Shown here one piece after another: positions 15,958 to 23,738 of a stretch of 34,182 bases of DNA. This DNA comes from Ktedonobacteraceae bacterium. GTDB lineage: Bacteria; Chloroflexota; Ktedonobacteria; Ktedonobacterales; Ktedonobacteraceae. The notes under the pieces were generated by a model. That model had not been told where the DNA came from and made no database searches. It worked only from the letters and a program-made list of their open reading frames with translations. Where the stretch lies: positions 1 to 34,182 of the forward strand of contig JAFAXQ010000053.1 of the NCBI GenBank assembly GCA_019240835.1, read 5' to 3'. A program made the position numbers and the translations under genes. Each line of letters starts with the position of its first letter. Within the stretch, counting starts at the first letter, position 1.

Positions 15958-16737
15958 TCATGTGCTAAGCCATAGCACAACATGACGGTATATCGTTGTG
16001 GGAGCGTTTGTATGGTAGAGCAACGCCTCCACTTTTGCAGCATGATGGGTTTGTGGTAGCACAAGTGTCACTTCCCACTTCTCGTTCACCTTGAGATCAA
16101 TAGAAGACCATACCTTCACTACCTTGCCGTCCACGTTAACACTGAGCCTGTACTGCATAGCTTTCGACTCCATGTTGCGCACCCCAAGACGGGCAACATT
16201 CGACGGGTTGGCTCCCCCTGTCGGCAGTATCCAGAGCTGGGTAAATCCCGCAAAGGGTTGCTGTGCCACTCCGACGCTAGACACAATTATCGCTGCACAC
16301 ACTATTAGCGCAGCTAAGCCCAATAGCAACCCTTGACGAACTGTGAAAACAAGACTCCTAAGTCCCCTCCGTGCTGAACTAGTTACGCTCTGTCCTCGCC
16401 GACGTACGAGTGCGACGACACAGGTGCCCAGCGTAATACTACCTAAGAGCACTGACCAGGAGCTTGCGCGCAAGCCAAATGGCGTCCAATTAAGCGCAAA
16501 CCCACCTAATATCACAATCGTTAGACTTAAACCTAGGCTAAAAACGAGGCGCTCTGCAAGCCCAAACGAGCCTCTGGGGAACATCGCTACCATTAGCGCG
16601 TAGCCCGGCAACACGAGCACAAGTGGTAATGTCCAGATGCGACCAAGCACACTATCCGGCGTCACCGCGAATGTCAAAGTGACTGCAACAATGGTGACTG
16701 CGATTGTCACAAGTATATCAATAGACCTATGTTTCAT
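15958..16737 (-). CDS. DUF1616 family membrane protein
   Basis: Four or five membrane segments lie within residues 1-180, including the family hallmark LPLVLVLPGYALMVAMFP followed by AERLVFSLGLSLTIVILGGF. The C-terminal about 85 residues form an extracytoplasmic beta-rich domain with FTQLWILPTGG and VRNMESKAMQYRLSVNVDGK, also typical of DUF1616. The function of the family is unknown; members often sit beside glycosyltransferases and surface-polysaccharide genes, as here. The ATG at 16737 has GAGGGAG about 8 bases upstream, and that site is part of a hairpin listed separately. It is separated from the GT-C-like gene by 51 bases. Confidence 0.8.
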   Translation of the reverse strand: MKHRSIDILVTIAVTIVAVTLTFAVTPDSVLGRIWTLPLVLVLPGYALMVAMFPRGSFGLAERLVFSLGLSLTIVILGGFALNWTPFGLRASSWSVLLGSITLGTCVVALVRRRGQSVTSSARRGLRSLVFTVRQGLLLGLAALIVCAAIIVSSVGVAQQPFAGFTQLWILPTGGANPSNVARLGVRNMESKAMQYRLSVNVDGKVVKVWSSIDLKVNEKWEVTLVLPQTHHAAKVEALLYHTNAPTTIYRHVVLWLST

Positions 16738-16742
16738 TTAGT

Positions 16743-16766
16743 ATTTCTCCCTCAAAAGTGAGAAAT
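16743..16766 (-). promoter_or_regulatory. Hairpin covering the Shine-Dalgarno of the DUF1616 gene
   Basis: ATTTCTC (16743-16749) and GAGAAAT (16760-16766) are perfect inverted arms around a 10-base loop, in the 51-base gap between two genes. On the minus-strand RNA the downstream arm overlaps the GGGAG ribosome site, so folding could lower translation of the DUF1616 gene relative to its neighbours. Confidence 0.4.
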
Positions 16767-16788
16767 GCTTGTTTCGCATTGCCTGTAA

Positions 16789-18717
16789 CTACGACTTGCC
16801 CGCAATTGCTTCAACGTCATAGATAATGATATCGCCGCTATCGAAAAGTCGACTCACATTCTTCACGTTATCAAATTTTGCTAGCGCTAGCGGACTGATT
16901 GGTTGGGACTGCAAAGTGTTAGACGCATCTACGCTGAAGTAGGTTCCCACCCGTGGCAATCCTTCGCTGAGTCGACGATCAACAACGAGATACTGAATCT
17001 TGTCTTCCTGCAGAATAGACTCTACGTCCGGTCCAAATTGCAGTGAGATAAATATCTGCGCCACGTCGGTTTTGGCGTCCAAGGCTGTGACAGTCCACTC
17101 GTTCCCATACGTCATCATGAGCAACGTATTGATACGGTCAGTGGCTACGCGACGCCCGGGTCCAAGGTAGGAGCGCGCCCACTCTGCTGCCGTCACACCT
17201 TGCGGCTCAATAGAACGCTGATCAGCAGAAATCAGATATGGCCCCGGCATACGAGCCCACGATGGTCCATCACTCACGATCGCTTGCCCCACGACGATGA
17301 TGCCTATTGCGCCCATGACTACTGCAGCTTGTCTCCAGCTCAGCCCGTGAGACAACCAGAACTGTTTGGTTCCAATGGTCAGGACGAAGGCAACCCCGAA
17401 AAAGAGAAATGCTGCTAACCGATCCGCTGATTCCGCTCCAGCAGGCGTCAGACGGAATGCCTGGCTCACCGGGTAGGCAAGTGCTCCGCTAGCCAGGGCA
17501 AGGGCGACTGCACTGGTGCGATATTTTCGCCAGATGTGGAACAGCCCAAATGGCAGCCCCAGCAGGATCAAAGCCACCGAAGCAAACCCTGTTACACGCT
17601 CCCACAGAGGCGTCACGAAGCCTGCACCGTCATGAAACAGTTGCCGGGTTGCTTCTTCGCCAGCGAGTATCTGCAAGACCTGATGCACTGTACTATCAAC
17701 GTGTGGGCTTAGGTAACCTACTGCCATATCCCCCGTGTATTGCAGCCAGACGGCACACAGCCCTAACGCTAGCAGCGCTGCTCCGCCCGGTCCTACATGA
17801 CCTTTCTGATGGCAACTTTGAGGAAAAGATGTCACCATCCAGACAAACAGGAATGGTGTGAGTATATATGACGTTATATGGTGCGTGATCACTACCGCCC
17901 CAATGCCAAGACAGATCATCAGGGTCAGACCTCTATGGCCACCGACAGCGCAACGCAGGGCTATGGCGAAGGCAACGAGCACCGTGAGAGGTAGGGCTAG
18001 AGACTCATACGAGAACCCTCCGTTGAACCAGCCCACGCAAGCAACGTATAACAGTGTGGAAATCCCTGCTACTTGTGCCGAGTTACTAACGTGTTCGTAG
18101 AATAGGTAGAGCGCCAGCATAAGCACCAGCCGTGCTACCCCAATTAACACAGACCCAGCAGCGAAAGCAGACAGTCCTGTCAGGCTGCTAAGTGCATTTG
18201 TGGCAATCTCTAGCCCAGGATAAAAAGGGCTAATTGGTAAACCGGGATTTGCCTGAAAGAGATGCCCGCTCGCCATAATATCGTTTGCCGTTCGCACATG
18301 TAGAAAATCGTCATAGAGGTGCCCATTCGCGAGCATATCGGTTGTTGCTTGCAGGTGTAGCAATTCGTCAAAGTGCGCGAAATAAAGTGGGTATCCCAAC
18401 AGCTTACCAAAGTAGAGTGCCATTCCCAACATAATGACAAGAGCAATGCGCTCTCGTCGTGCTGCATCAGGTGAGAAGAGACGCCACGCGACGGGTAGAA
18501 AAAGCACTAGCAGGCCAAACCAATACAGCGGCTCGGATACTTGTGATGCAAAACGCCCCGCGTTGTATGCCAGCGCTAGCAGCAACAGTCCCAGTGCGCT
18601 GGTCACGCTTAGCGCCGGCAACCAACCCCAATTGTCGGCTCTCGGTAGAGCGGTGGCGACCGCGATATCGTCAGCCAGCAACTCAGGCTCTCTCAGACCC
18701 GCCAGTACATTAGCCAT
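16789..18717 (-). CDS. Large multi-pass membrane protein, probable GT-C-fold glycosyltransferase
   Basis: The 642-residue protein has about a dozen membrane segments over residues 30-480 and a soluble C-terminal part of about 140 residues. After the third segment, at 116-118, FDE is placed like the catalytic acidic motif in the first outer loop of GT-C enzymes, which use polyprenyl-phosphate sugars. This is followed by a duplicated 19-residue unit (listed as a repeat) and ISPFYPGLE. The C-terminal part contains ARSYLGPGRRVATDRINTLL and YLVVDRRL, like the outer domains of related Chloroflexota membrane proteins. It could be a glycosyltransferase or a polymerase-like enzyme of the surface glycan. 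ATG 18717 lies 2 bases after the preceding stop, with AGG upstream. Confidence 0.65.
   Translation of the reverse strand: MANVLAGLREPELLADDIAVATALPRADNWGWLPALSVTSALGLLLLALAYNAGRFASQVSEPLYWFGLLVLFLPVAWRLFSPDAARRERIALVIMLGMALYFGKLLGYPLYFAHFDELLHLQATTDMLANGHLYDDFLHVRTANDIMASGHLFQANPGLPISPFYPGLEIATNALSSLTGLSAFAAGSVLIGVARLVLMLALYLFYEHVSNSAQVAGISTLLYVACVGWFNGGFSYESLALPLTVLVAFAIALRCAVGGHRGLTLMICLGIGAVVITHHITSYILTPFLFVWMVTSFPQSCHQKGHVGPGGAALLALGLCAVWLQYTGDMAVGYLSPHVDSTVHQVLQILAGEEATRQLFHDGAGFVTPLWERVTGFASVALILLGLPFGLFHIWRKYRTSAVALALASGALAYPVSQAFRLTPAGAESADRLAAFLFFGVAFVLTIGTKQFWLSHGLSWRQAAVVMGAIGIIVVGQAIVSDGPSWARMPGPYLISADQRSIEPQGVTAAEWARSYLGPGRRVATDRINTLLMMTYGNEWTVTALDAKTDVAQIFISLQFGPDVESILQEDKIQYLVVDRRLSEGLPRVGTYFSVDASNTLQSQPISPLALAKFDNVKNVSRLFDSGDIIIYDVEAIAGKS
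18256..18369 (-). repeat. In-frame tandem duplication of a 19-residue loop unit in the GT-C-like protein
   Basis: Residues 117-135 (DELLHLQATTDMLANGHLY) and 136-154 (DDFLHVRTANDIMASGHLF) align without gaps with 8 identities and many similar residues. Each unit is 57 bases. The copies have diverged, so the event is old. It duplicates the acidic start of the presumed catalytic loop. Confidence 0.7.
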
Positions 18718-18719
18718 AC

Positions 18720-19940
18720 CTATACCTGTTCATATATGTGCTCAATACGCGGTACAACTGTGCTAGCCTGAAACGCCATGACTTTGCGTAGTGCGGCTTG
18801 CCCCATACGACTGCGAAGATCTGGATGCGCCAGCAACCTCTCGATGGCTTGCTGTAGAGCTGTCGCATCCCCCGGTTGAACCAGAAAGCCGGTCTCACCA
18901 TCAGTCACGAGGTCGATTAGCCCACCACCACGCGAGGCGACAATAGGCTTGCCCATGGTCATCGCCTCCATAGCTACCGTCGGACAAGAGTCAGGCCCCA
19001 CTGTGGGAATTAATGCCATCATGCTACGATGCCATGCCTCCATAACTGCATAGCGCGGCCAGTCCCTTAGCACAAAGACGTTGCGCGGACAATCTACGGC
19101 CATAACTGACCAGTCTGGCATTTCGTGCCCAATGAGAACCAGGGGGGGCGCATGGGTAAGACCAGCATATGCTCGTAGCAGCACATCCACTCCCTTGAGG
19201 TGGCCCAAAGCACCGACGAAGAGCAGGTAATCCTCGTCAGGTAGTTGTGCAAGGTAGGGCTTAAGGTCACCTTGTAGTGTACTAATATCGTCAGGTATGA
19301 AGTTGGGAATGACCTGGAATGGCAGTTGACTCCCGACCAGGTGACAGCCAAGCGCCACTGCTTGACTCACCGGTAAGAACATGTCAACGGCACCTCGCTC
19401 CACCAGACTCATCACCCAATTACTCAGCACAGTGGGTATTCCCTTTACCAAGCCGTAATATTGGGTGGCACAGCCGAGGCACTTCGTAAAACCAGGCCCC
19501 TCGCACAGTGCATTGTGATACAGAAGTGTCAGCTTCGCGCATACCAGATTATTGTTGTGTAAAGTTACGATGAGCCGTACCCCACTCCAGACCTTCAGTG
19601 GTAGAAAGGAATAGACAAGCCAGTTATGTGCATGAACTATCTCAGGCCGCTCCTGCACAATGACACGGCGCAACGCCAGCGTTATCTCTGGATCAGGAAA
19701 TGGTGGCGCGTAGCACCGTTTGCTGTTACTGAAGAGCCAGGGCATACGCTGCATTGAGGAGCGAACACGATACACACGCACACCTTGGTCCAGCTCGAAC
19801 TCTGCTAAGCCCTGGTGCCACAGCGTGACGACGGTTACGTCGTGGCCACGAGCCACAAGCTCGGTGCTCAGGGCGCGAACGTGTTGTTCCTCCCCCCCAA
19901 TAATAGGTGGATAGAACTGTGAGAGCATCAAGATACGCAT
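18720..19940 (-). CDS. GT4 glycosyltransferase (GT-B fold)
   Basis: The start MRILMLSQFYPPIIGGEEQH is the standard N-terminus of GT4 enzymes, with the Gly-Gly loop for acceptor binding. VHAHNWLVYSFLPLK follows in the first half. In the second half come LLFVGALGHLKGVDVLLRAY and CPTVAMEAMTMGKPIVAS, which keeps the second Glu of the E-x7-E signature, then GETGFLVQPGD. It should transfer a sugar from a nucleotide donor with retention of configuration, on the cytoplasmic side. A Cys-rich stretch (CEGPGFTKCLGC) in the first half is also seen in GT4 members of polysaccharide loci. ATG 19940 has GGGAG upstream and overlaps the preceding gene by 13 bases, so the two are translationally linked. Confidence 0.9.
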   Translation of the reverse strand: MRILMLSQFYPPIIGGEEQHVRALSTELVARGHDVTVVTLWHQGLAEFELDQGVRVYRVRSSMQRMPWLFSNSKRCYAPPFPDPEITLALRRVIVQERPEIVHAHNWLVYSFLPLKVWSGVRLIVTLHNNNLVCAKLTLLYHNALCEGPGFTKCLGCATQYYGLVKGIPTVLSNWVMSLVERGAVDMFLPVSQAVALGCHLVGSQLPFQVIPNFIPDDISTLQGDLKPYLAQLPDEDYLLFVGALGHLKGVDVLLRAYAGLTHAPPLVLIGHEMPDWSVMAVDCPRNVFVLRDWPRYAVMEAWHRSMMALIPTVGPDSCPTVAMEAMTMGKPIVASRGGGLIDLVTDGETGFLVQPGDATALQQAIERLLAHPDLRSRMGQAALRKVMAFQASTVVPRIEHIYEQV

Positions 19941-21091
19941 GATGCTCCCCGCACGATACTCTTAGTGACATCCTGCACGATGGTCTGGTAGAGGGCTAAA
20001 AGATTAGCTGCACAGTCGTCCCACATTGGCAATTCGACGTTCGGCGGTACCAGCGGATGGCGCAGTTGGTCGACCATTGCTGTCGCTACTGCTTCTGATG
20101 TACTGTTGAGGGGGACCGTGCGTACGAGGCCACGATCAGCTAGCTCCTGCAACGCGGAGGTGGCGGTGACGAGCACTGGACGCCGCAGAGCAAGTGCCTC
20201 CAGAACAGCGATGCCTTGGGATTCATACTGGCTAAGTAGCGTCACAAGGTCAGCTCGCGCAAGCAGCGAGGCCATGCTGCCACGGTCCCCTGGCGGAACT
20301 GGCCGAATTTCTACACGTTCGGCAACACCAAGCTTTCTTGCCATCTTTTGCAGGGCCGATTCATACGGACCTACGCCCGCGATACGGACCCGCACATTTG
20401 GAACAAGTTCCAGCACCTTTGGCAGAGCCGCGATCACCCGTTGATGCCCTTTGTACCGTTCAAGCCGACCGATTGAGACAATCAGGGGGCCTTCATCTAC
20501 CTCGTCTGTTGCTTCTCCCGCCGACCCCGGCACTTCAGGCAGATACGCTCCGTTTGGAATGATCACAAATTGCTCGCCTGGAAGCCGCAACTGTTCTCGG
20601 AAGAAATCTGCCTCGAATGCTGAAACAGCGATTAACTTTCGCGCTCGCGACAAGAGTGGGCGCAACATCGCCCTTTGCAGTCCACGTAGCAAGCTGCGCA
20701 AGCGCGATACGTCCCCACCGCTATGAAAAGTGAGAACGTAGGGAAGTTTGGCTCGCCACGCAGCAAGCATCGCAAGAGGTGGTACCAGGCTATGGTACCC
20801 TTGACAATGCACAAGGTCCCACTGCCCACGAGCAATGAAGCGATAGATAGCTGGTGCAAAGTAGTAGTCCTTATTGGTCGGCCAGGCAAGCACCCGATGA
20901 ATCCGCACCCCATCTACCTCCTCAAAGGCTGGAAGCCGTCCGCTCACGTCCGTTGTCAGAACTGTGACCTCGACACCAGCACGCGCTAAACGCCGTCCTA
21001 CCTCATAGACGTGCGTCTCTGAACCTCCCATGTAGGGGAAGTAGCGCACAGCCACCAGCAGCACACGCAACGAACTAGATTCAATTGGCAT
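19928..21091 (-). CDS. GT4 glycosyltransferase (GT-B fold)
   Basis: From the preferred ATG at 21091 the protein begins MPIESSSLRVLLVAVRYFPY and continues MGGSETHVYEVGRRLARAG, the usual GT4 opening. The second half has LIVSIGRLERYKGHQRVIAAL with the conserved Arg/Lys pair for the nucleotide-sugar phosphates, and YESQGIAVLEALALRRPVLV with both Glu residues of E-x7-E. A frame continues upstream to a GTG at 21184, but that would overlap the deacetylase gene by more than 100 bases; the ATG at 21091 overlaps by only 11. It acts with the next GT4 in building the repeat unit. Confidence 0.88.
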   Translation of the reverse strand: MPIESSSLRVLLVAVRYFPYMGGSETHVYEVGRRLARAGVEVTVLTTDVSGRLPAFEEVDGVRIHRVLAWPTNKDYYFAPAIYRFIARGQWDLVHCQGYHSLVPPLAMLAAWRAKLPYVLTFHSGGDVSRLRSLLRGLQRAMLRPLLSRARKLIAVSAFEADFFREQLRLPGEQFVIIPNGAYLPEVPGSAGEATDEVDEGPLIVSIGRLERYKGHQRVIAALPKVLELVPNVRVRIAGVGPYESALQKMARKLGVAERVEIRPVPPGDRGSMASLLARADLVTLLSQYESQGIAVLEALALRRPVLVTATSALQELADRGLVRTVPLNSTSEAVATAMVDQLRHPLVPPNVELPMWDDCAANLLALYQTIVQDVTKSIVRGASCVS

Positions 21092-21965
21092 AGCTAGACC
21101 TGATTTCCTTACTAGCCCTCTTATCAATGGCGCTCCAGCCCGCCCAAAGCTTTCCGTACACGCCTCGTACACCTTGCCGCACATTGGCGCGTATCCGCTT
21201 CACAGGGGATGCAACCAGGGGTCCACAGCCACTAGATAGAGCAGTGGCTAAATCATGCACATCAGTATCCGGTTTGATCGCAAGACGAGCTAAGGCATAT
21301 GGGTCGTCGACCGGAGAACTTATCGTATGTTTGATCGCACAGGCCGAAGTATAACCGGATTCCTGCACAATCCGCCGCACAACAGAAGTGTAATAGCCAA
21401 ACGGATATGCGAAACTTGAGACATGTTGACCAAGATGTTCCTCCAGCAACTCTTTGGAGTGAACGATTTCGCTACGTGCTACAGAAGGAGATAGCATATC
21501 CAGTGGCGGGTGAGTATGAGTATGAGCACCGCACTCAATCCCGCTTGCGCTGATCTTAGCTACTTGGTCCCACATGAGCATGGGGCGCAGCGATTCGCCT
21601 TCACGCTGCAACCAACGACTCGTGCCGCCTACGAACATAGTAGCGATGTAGAGAGTCGCTACAAAGCCGTGACGTTGCAGAGCTGGCAGGGCGCAGGTAT
21701 AAAAATCCTCGTAGCCATCATCGAAGGTCAATATCACGGGCCGCGGAGGAAGCTTACCCCATCCCTGGTCCATTGCTTGCACAAATTGCGTCACCGTCAT
21801 TGAGGTGTAATGATGCTGTTCTAAGTACGACAGATGTTCCTCAAACACCTCCGGCGATACGATGCATGGCCTAAACTTTGGGCTAGCATAGCTCGAAATA
21901 CTATGATACATGAGGATTGGTATGTTTTGCTTTTGTACGCGTTTAACCATCAACATCTTTAACAC
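21081..21965 (-). CDS. Polysaccharide deacetylase (NodB/CE4 family)
   Basis: A CE4 metal-dependent deacetylase. After IPILMYHSIS (residues 15-24) come the NodB motifs: TFDDGYEDF with Asp82 and Asp83 (catalytic base and metal ligand), GAHTHTHPPL with the metal-binding His148 and His152, and FAYPFGYY. The class with ILMYHSI resembles IcaB/PgaB-type enzymes that remove N-acetyl groups from GlcNAc-rich exopolysaccharide. No clear signal peptide is visible, so the site of action is uncertain. The start may be GTG 21965, ATG 21956 or ATG 21950; none has a good ribosome site. It is the first gene of the seven-gene minus-strand cluster. Confidence 0.88.
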   Translation of the reverse strand: MLKMLMVKRVQKQNIPILMYHSISSYASPKFRPCIVSPEVFEEHLSYLEQHHYTSMTVTQFVQAMDQGWGKLPPRPVILTFDDGYEDFYTCALPALQRHGFVATLYIATMFVGGTSRWLQREGESLRPMLMWDQVAKISASGIECGAHTHTHPPLDMLSPSVARSEIVHSKELLEEHLGQHVSSFAYPFGYYTSVVRRIVQESGYTSACAIKHTISSPVDDPYALARLAIKPDTDVHDLATALSSGCGPLVASPVKRIRANVRQGVRGVYGKLWAGWSAIDKRASKEIRSSYAN

Positions 21966-22424
21966 TGCCGCTAGTGCTTCAACAGGGGTTCACTTAAACC
22001 TCGAACTTTGAAGGAATCCTCAGTTAACTGCAATAGGTTATCCGGCCTCTCCCTTATCTCAACGTCGCATGCCGACTTGAGTAGCTTAGAACAACAGCCA
22101 ACTTTAATCTCCGCGCAAATCATCGTAGCACAGCGATTGACTGAGCATAACCATAAAAGTACGAGCATTTTTGATGGGTATCTCCCCGAAGGATCTATAC
22201 GCCCTTTTCCCTAAGTAGCAGCCAGAGTCCCTCATACATTTACCTATGAAACCTGCGAGAAAATACTTACCAGAAATCTTCGTGTTTTCATGATTGTGCA
22301 TGCCAGATGCAGAGATTAGACTGTCTTCATCCCAAGCAGTAGTCTAGAACGAGGAAGTCATGTGGTTGATGCAGGCAACAGAGCTTATCGGTTTGCTTGG
22401 TTGGTCTTGTTGTAGGAAAAAAGT
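21966..22424. other. Divergent intergenic region upstream of the polysaccharide cluster and the ATP-grasp gene
   Basis: This 459-base region holds no credible gene; two overlapping frames of 65-68 codons are unsupported. TTGACT at 22137-22142 is followed after 17 bases by TACGAG, a poor -10. A 30-base imperfect palindrome at 22317-22346 (TAGACT...AGTCTA) lies about 80 bases before the ATP-grasp start and could be an operator. AGGA about 8 bases before ATG 22425 is the ribosome site. No clear minus-strand promoter for the deacetylase operon was found, although one must be here or further upstream. Confidence 0.5.
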
Positions 22425-23738
22425 ATGAAAGATTCTCTGGAAGAAGACTTGTATGTGCGTTCACCGCTGGTCGAACAGCAACTTACTAAGGTGCAGCAAG
22501 CTAAGGGCAAGGTGACCTATGACGCACTGGTGCTTGATGCAAAACTGCGCCAGTCACTGGTGACCATACGCTCGCTTGGGCGTCGTGGTATGCCTGTGGC
22601 CGCAGTGGAAATTGCCAGCCTGATCAAACAGTCCAGCCATGTACCTACCTTTGCTTCACGTTGGTGCCACCACGCCTATATTGCCCCAGCTTACGAGGAG
22701 AGCACTCACCCTTTTGTAGAATATCTGCTGCAGTTACTTGACGATACAGGTGTAAGGGTGCTCATCACCTCTTCCGACGGCACGCTTGCTGTACTCCGTG
22801 AGCATCGCCAAGAACTGGAAAAGCGAGTACGTCTTGCTTTGGCACAAGAGCCTGCTTTAGCACTCGCCCTCAACAAAGACCAAACCCTTCAGATGGCTGA
22901 ACAATTGGGTCTGGGTGTGCCAAGAGGGGTCATGATAAAAACTGTCAGCGAGCTTGCAGCAGCCCTACGTGAGATTGGCCTGCCTGCAGTCATCAAACCT
23001 GTTGCGTCCTGGGTCTGGGGCGAGCAACACGGCCAACGACTCGTCTGTCAGTTGGTCACCACAGCCGATGAAGCGCGTCTTGCGGTTGAGCAATTGACTC
23101 AGGATGGCGCGCCTGTGCTCTTGCAGCAGTTTCTCTCGGGAAAGCGCGAAGCGGTCAGCTTGCTGTATGCCCACGGGCAGATGTATGCCCGCTTTGCACA
23201 ATGGGCCAAGCGCACCCAGCCACCATTAGGTGGCTCATCAGTGTATCGCCAAAGTATTGCTCTGCCGGAGGATATTGGCCAGCAAGCAGAGCGACTTGTG
23301 CGGGAAATGGCTTTAGAAGGCTATTCAGAAGTCGAGTTTCGACGCGATAGTGTTGGTAAACCCTATCTTATGGAAGTGAATCCTCGTTTGTCAGCTTCGG
23401 TTGAGGTGGCCGTCCGTGCTGGGGTGGACTTCCCTTACCTGCTCTATCAATGGGCAAATGGTGACCGCATCGAGCGAGTCCCAGGCTATCAGGTTGGCGG
23501 GTGGATGCGCTACCTAGAAGGAGATCTGCTGACCACGGCTCAGACGTTCACGCAACGGGGCAGGCCAGGAGTGACGCCACCAGCTCAAGCGTTGCTCGAG
23601 TTTTGTACCGATTTCTTGACCCCAAGCGGCTATGATTACCTCGACTGGCAGGACCTGCGCCCTGTATGGGTAGCTGTTGCTGAGTCTATAGATCGTTTGC
23701 GGCAACGGCTGGGTAAAGACTTCTCGAAGCTATCATAA
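22425..23738 (+). CDS. ATP-grasp family carboxylate-amine ligase
   Basis: Residues about 30-130 form a Rossmann-like pre-ATP-grasp part (YDALVLDAKLRQSLVTIRSLG). Residues about 150-350 form an ATP-grasp domain: LPAVIKPV with Lys191 contacting ATP, PVLLQQFLSGKREAVSLL, and the metal-binding MEVNPRLSAS with Glu317 and Asn319. Such enzymes couple ATP cleavage to joining a carboxylate with an amine or similar nucleophile. Members of this subgroup occur in polysaccharide loci and as D-aspartate-ligase-like proteins; the substrate is unknown here. Since its neighbour makes a UDP-sugar with a carboxylate, amide formation on a uronic acid is a possible but untested job. Its last 6 bases overlap the 3' end of the convergent dehydrogenase gene. 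Confidence 0.8.
   Translation: MKDSLEEDLYVRSPLVEQQLTKVQQAKGKVTYDALVLDAKLRQSLVTIRSLGRRGMPVAAVEIASLIKQSSHVPTFASRWCHHAYIAPAYEESTHPFVEYLLQLLDDTGVRVLITSSDGTLAVLREHRQELEKRVRLALAQEPALALALNKDQTLQMAEQLGLGVPRGVMIKTVSELAAALREIGLPAVIKPVASWVWGEQHGQRLVCQLVTTADEARLAVEQLTQDGAPVLLQQFLSGKREAVSLLYAHGQMYARFAQWAKRTQPPLGGSSVYRQSIALPEDIGQQAERLVREMALEGYSEVEFRRDSVGKPYLMEVNPRLSASVEVAVRAGVDFPYLLYQWANGDRIERVPGYQVGGWMRYLEGDLLTTAQTFTQRGRPGVTPPAQALLEFCTDFLTPSGYDYLDWQDLRPVWVAVAESIDRLRQRLGKDFSKLS

Noticed and set aside
22317-22346. Imperfect palindrome TAGACT...AGTCTA before the ATP-grasp gene
   Set aside because: Only 6-bp arms with a long spacer and no promoter overlap; noted in the intergenic entry but too weak for a separate operator call.
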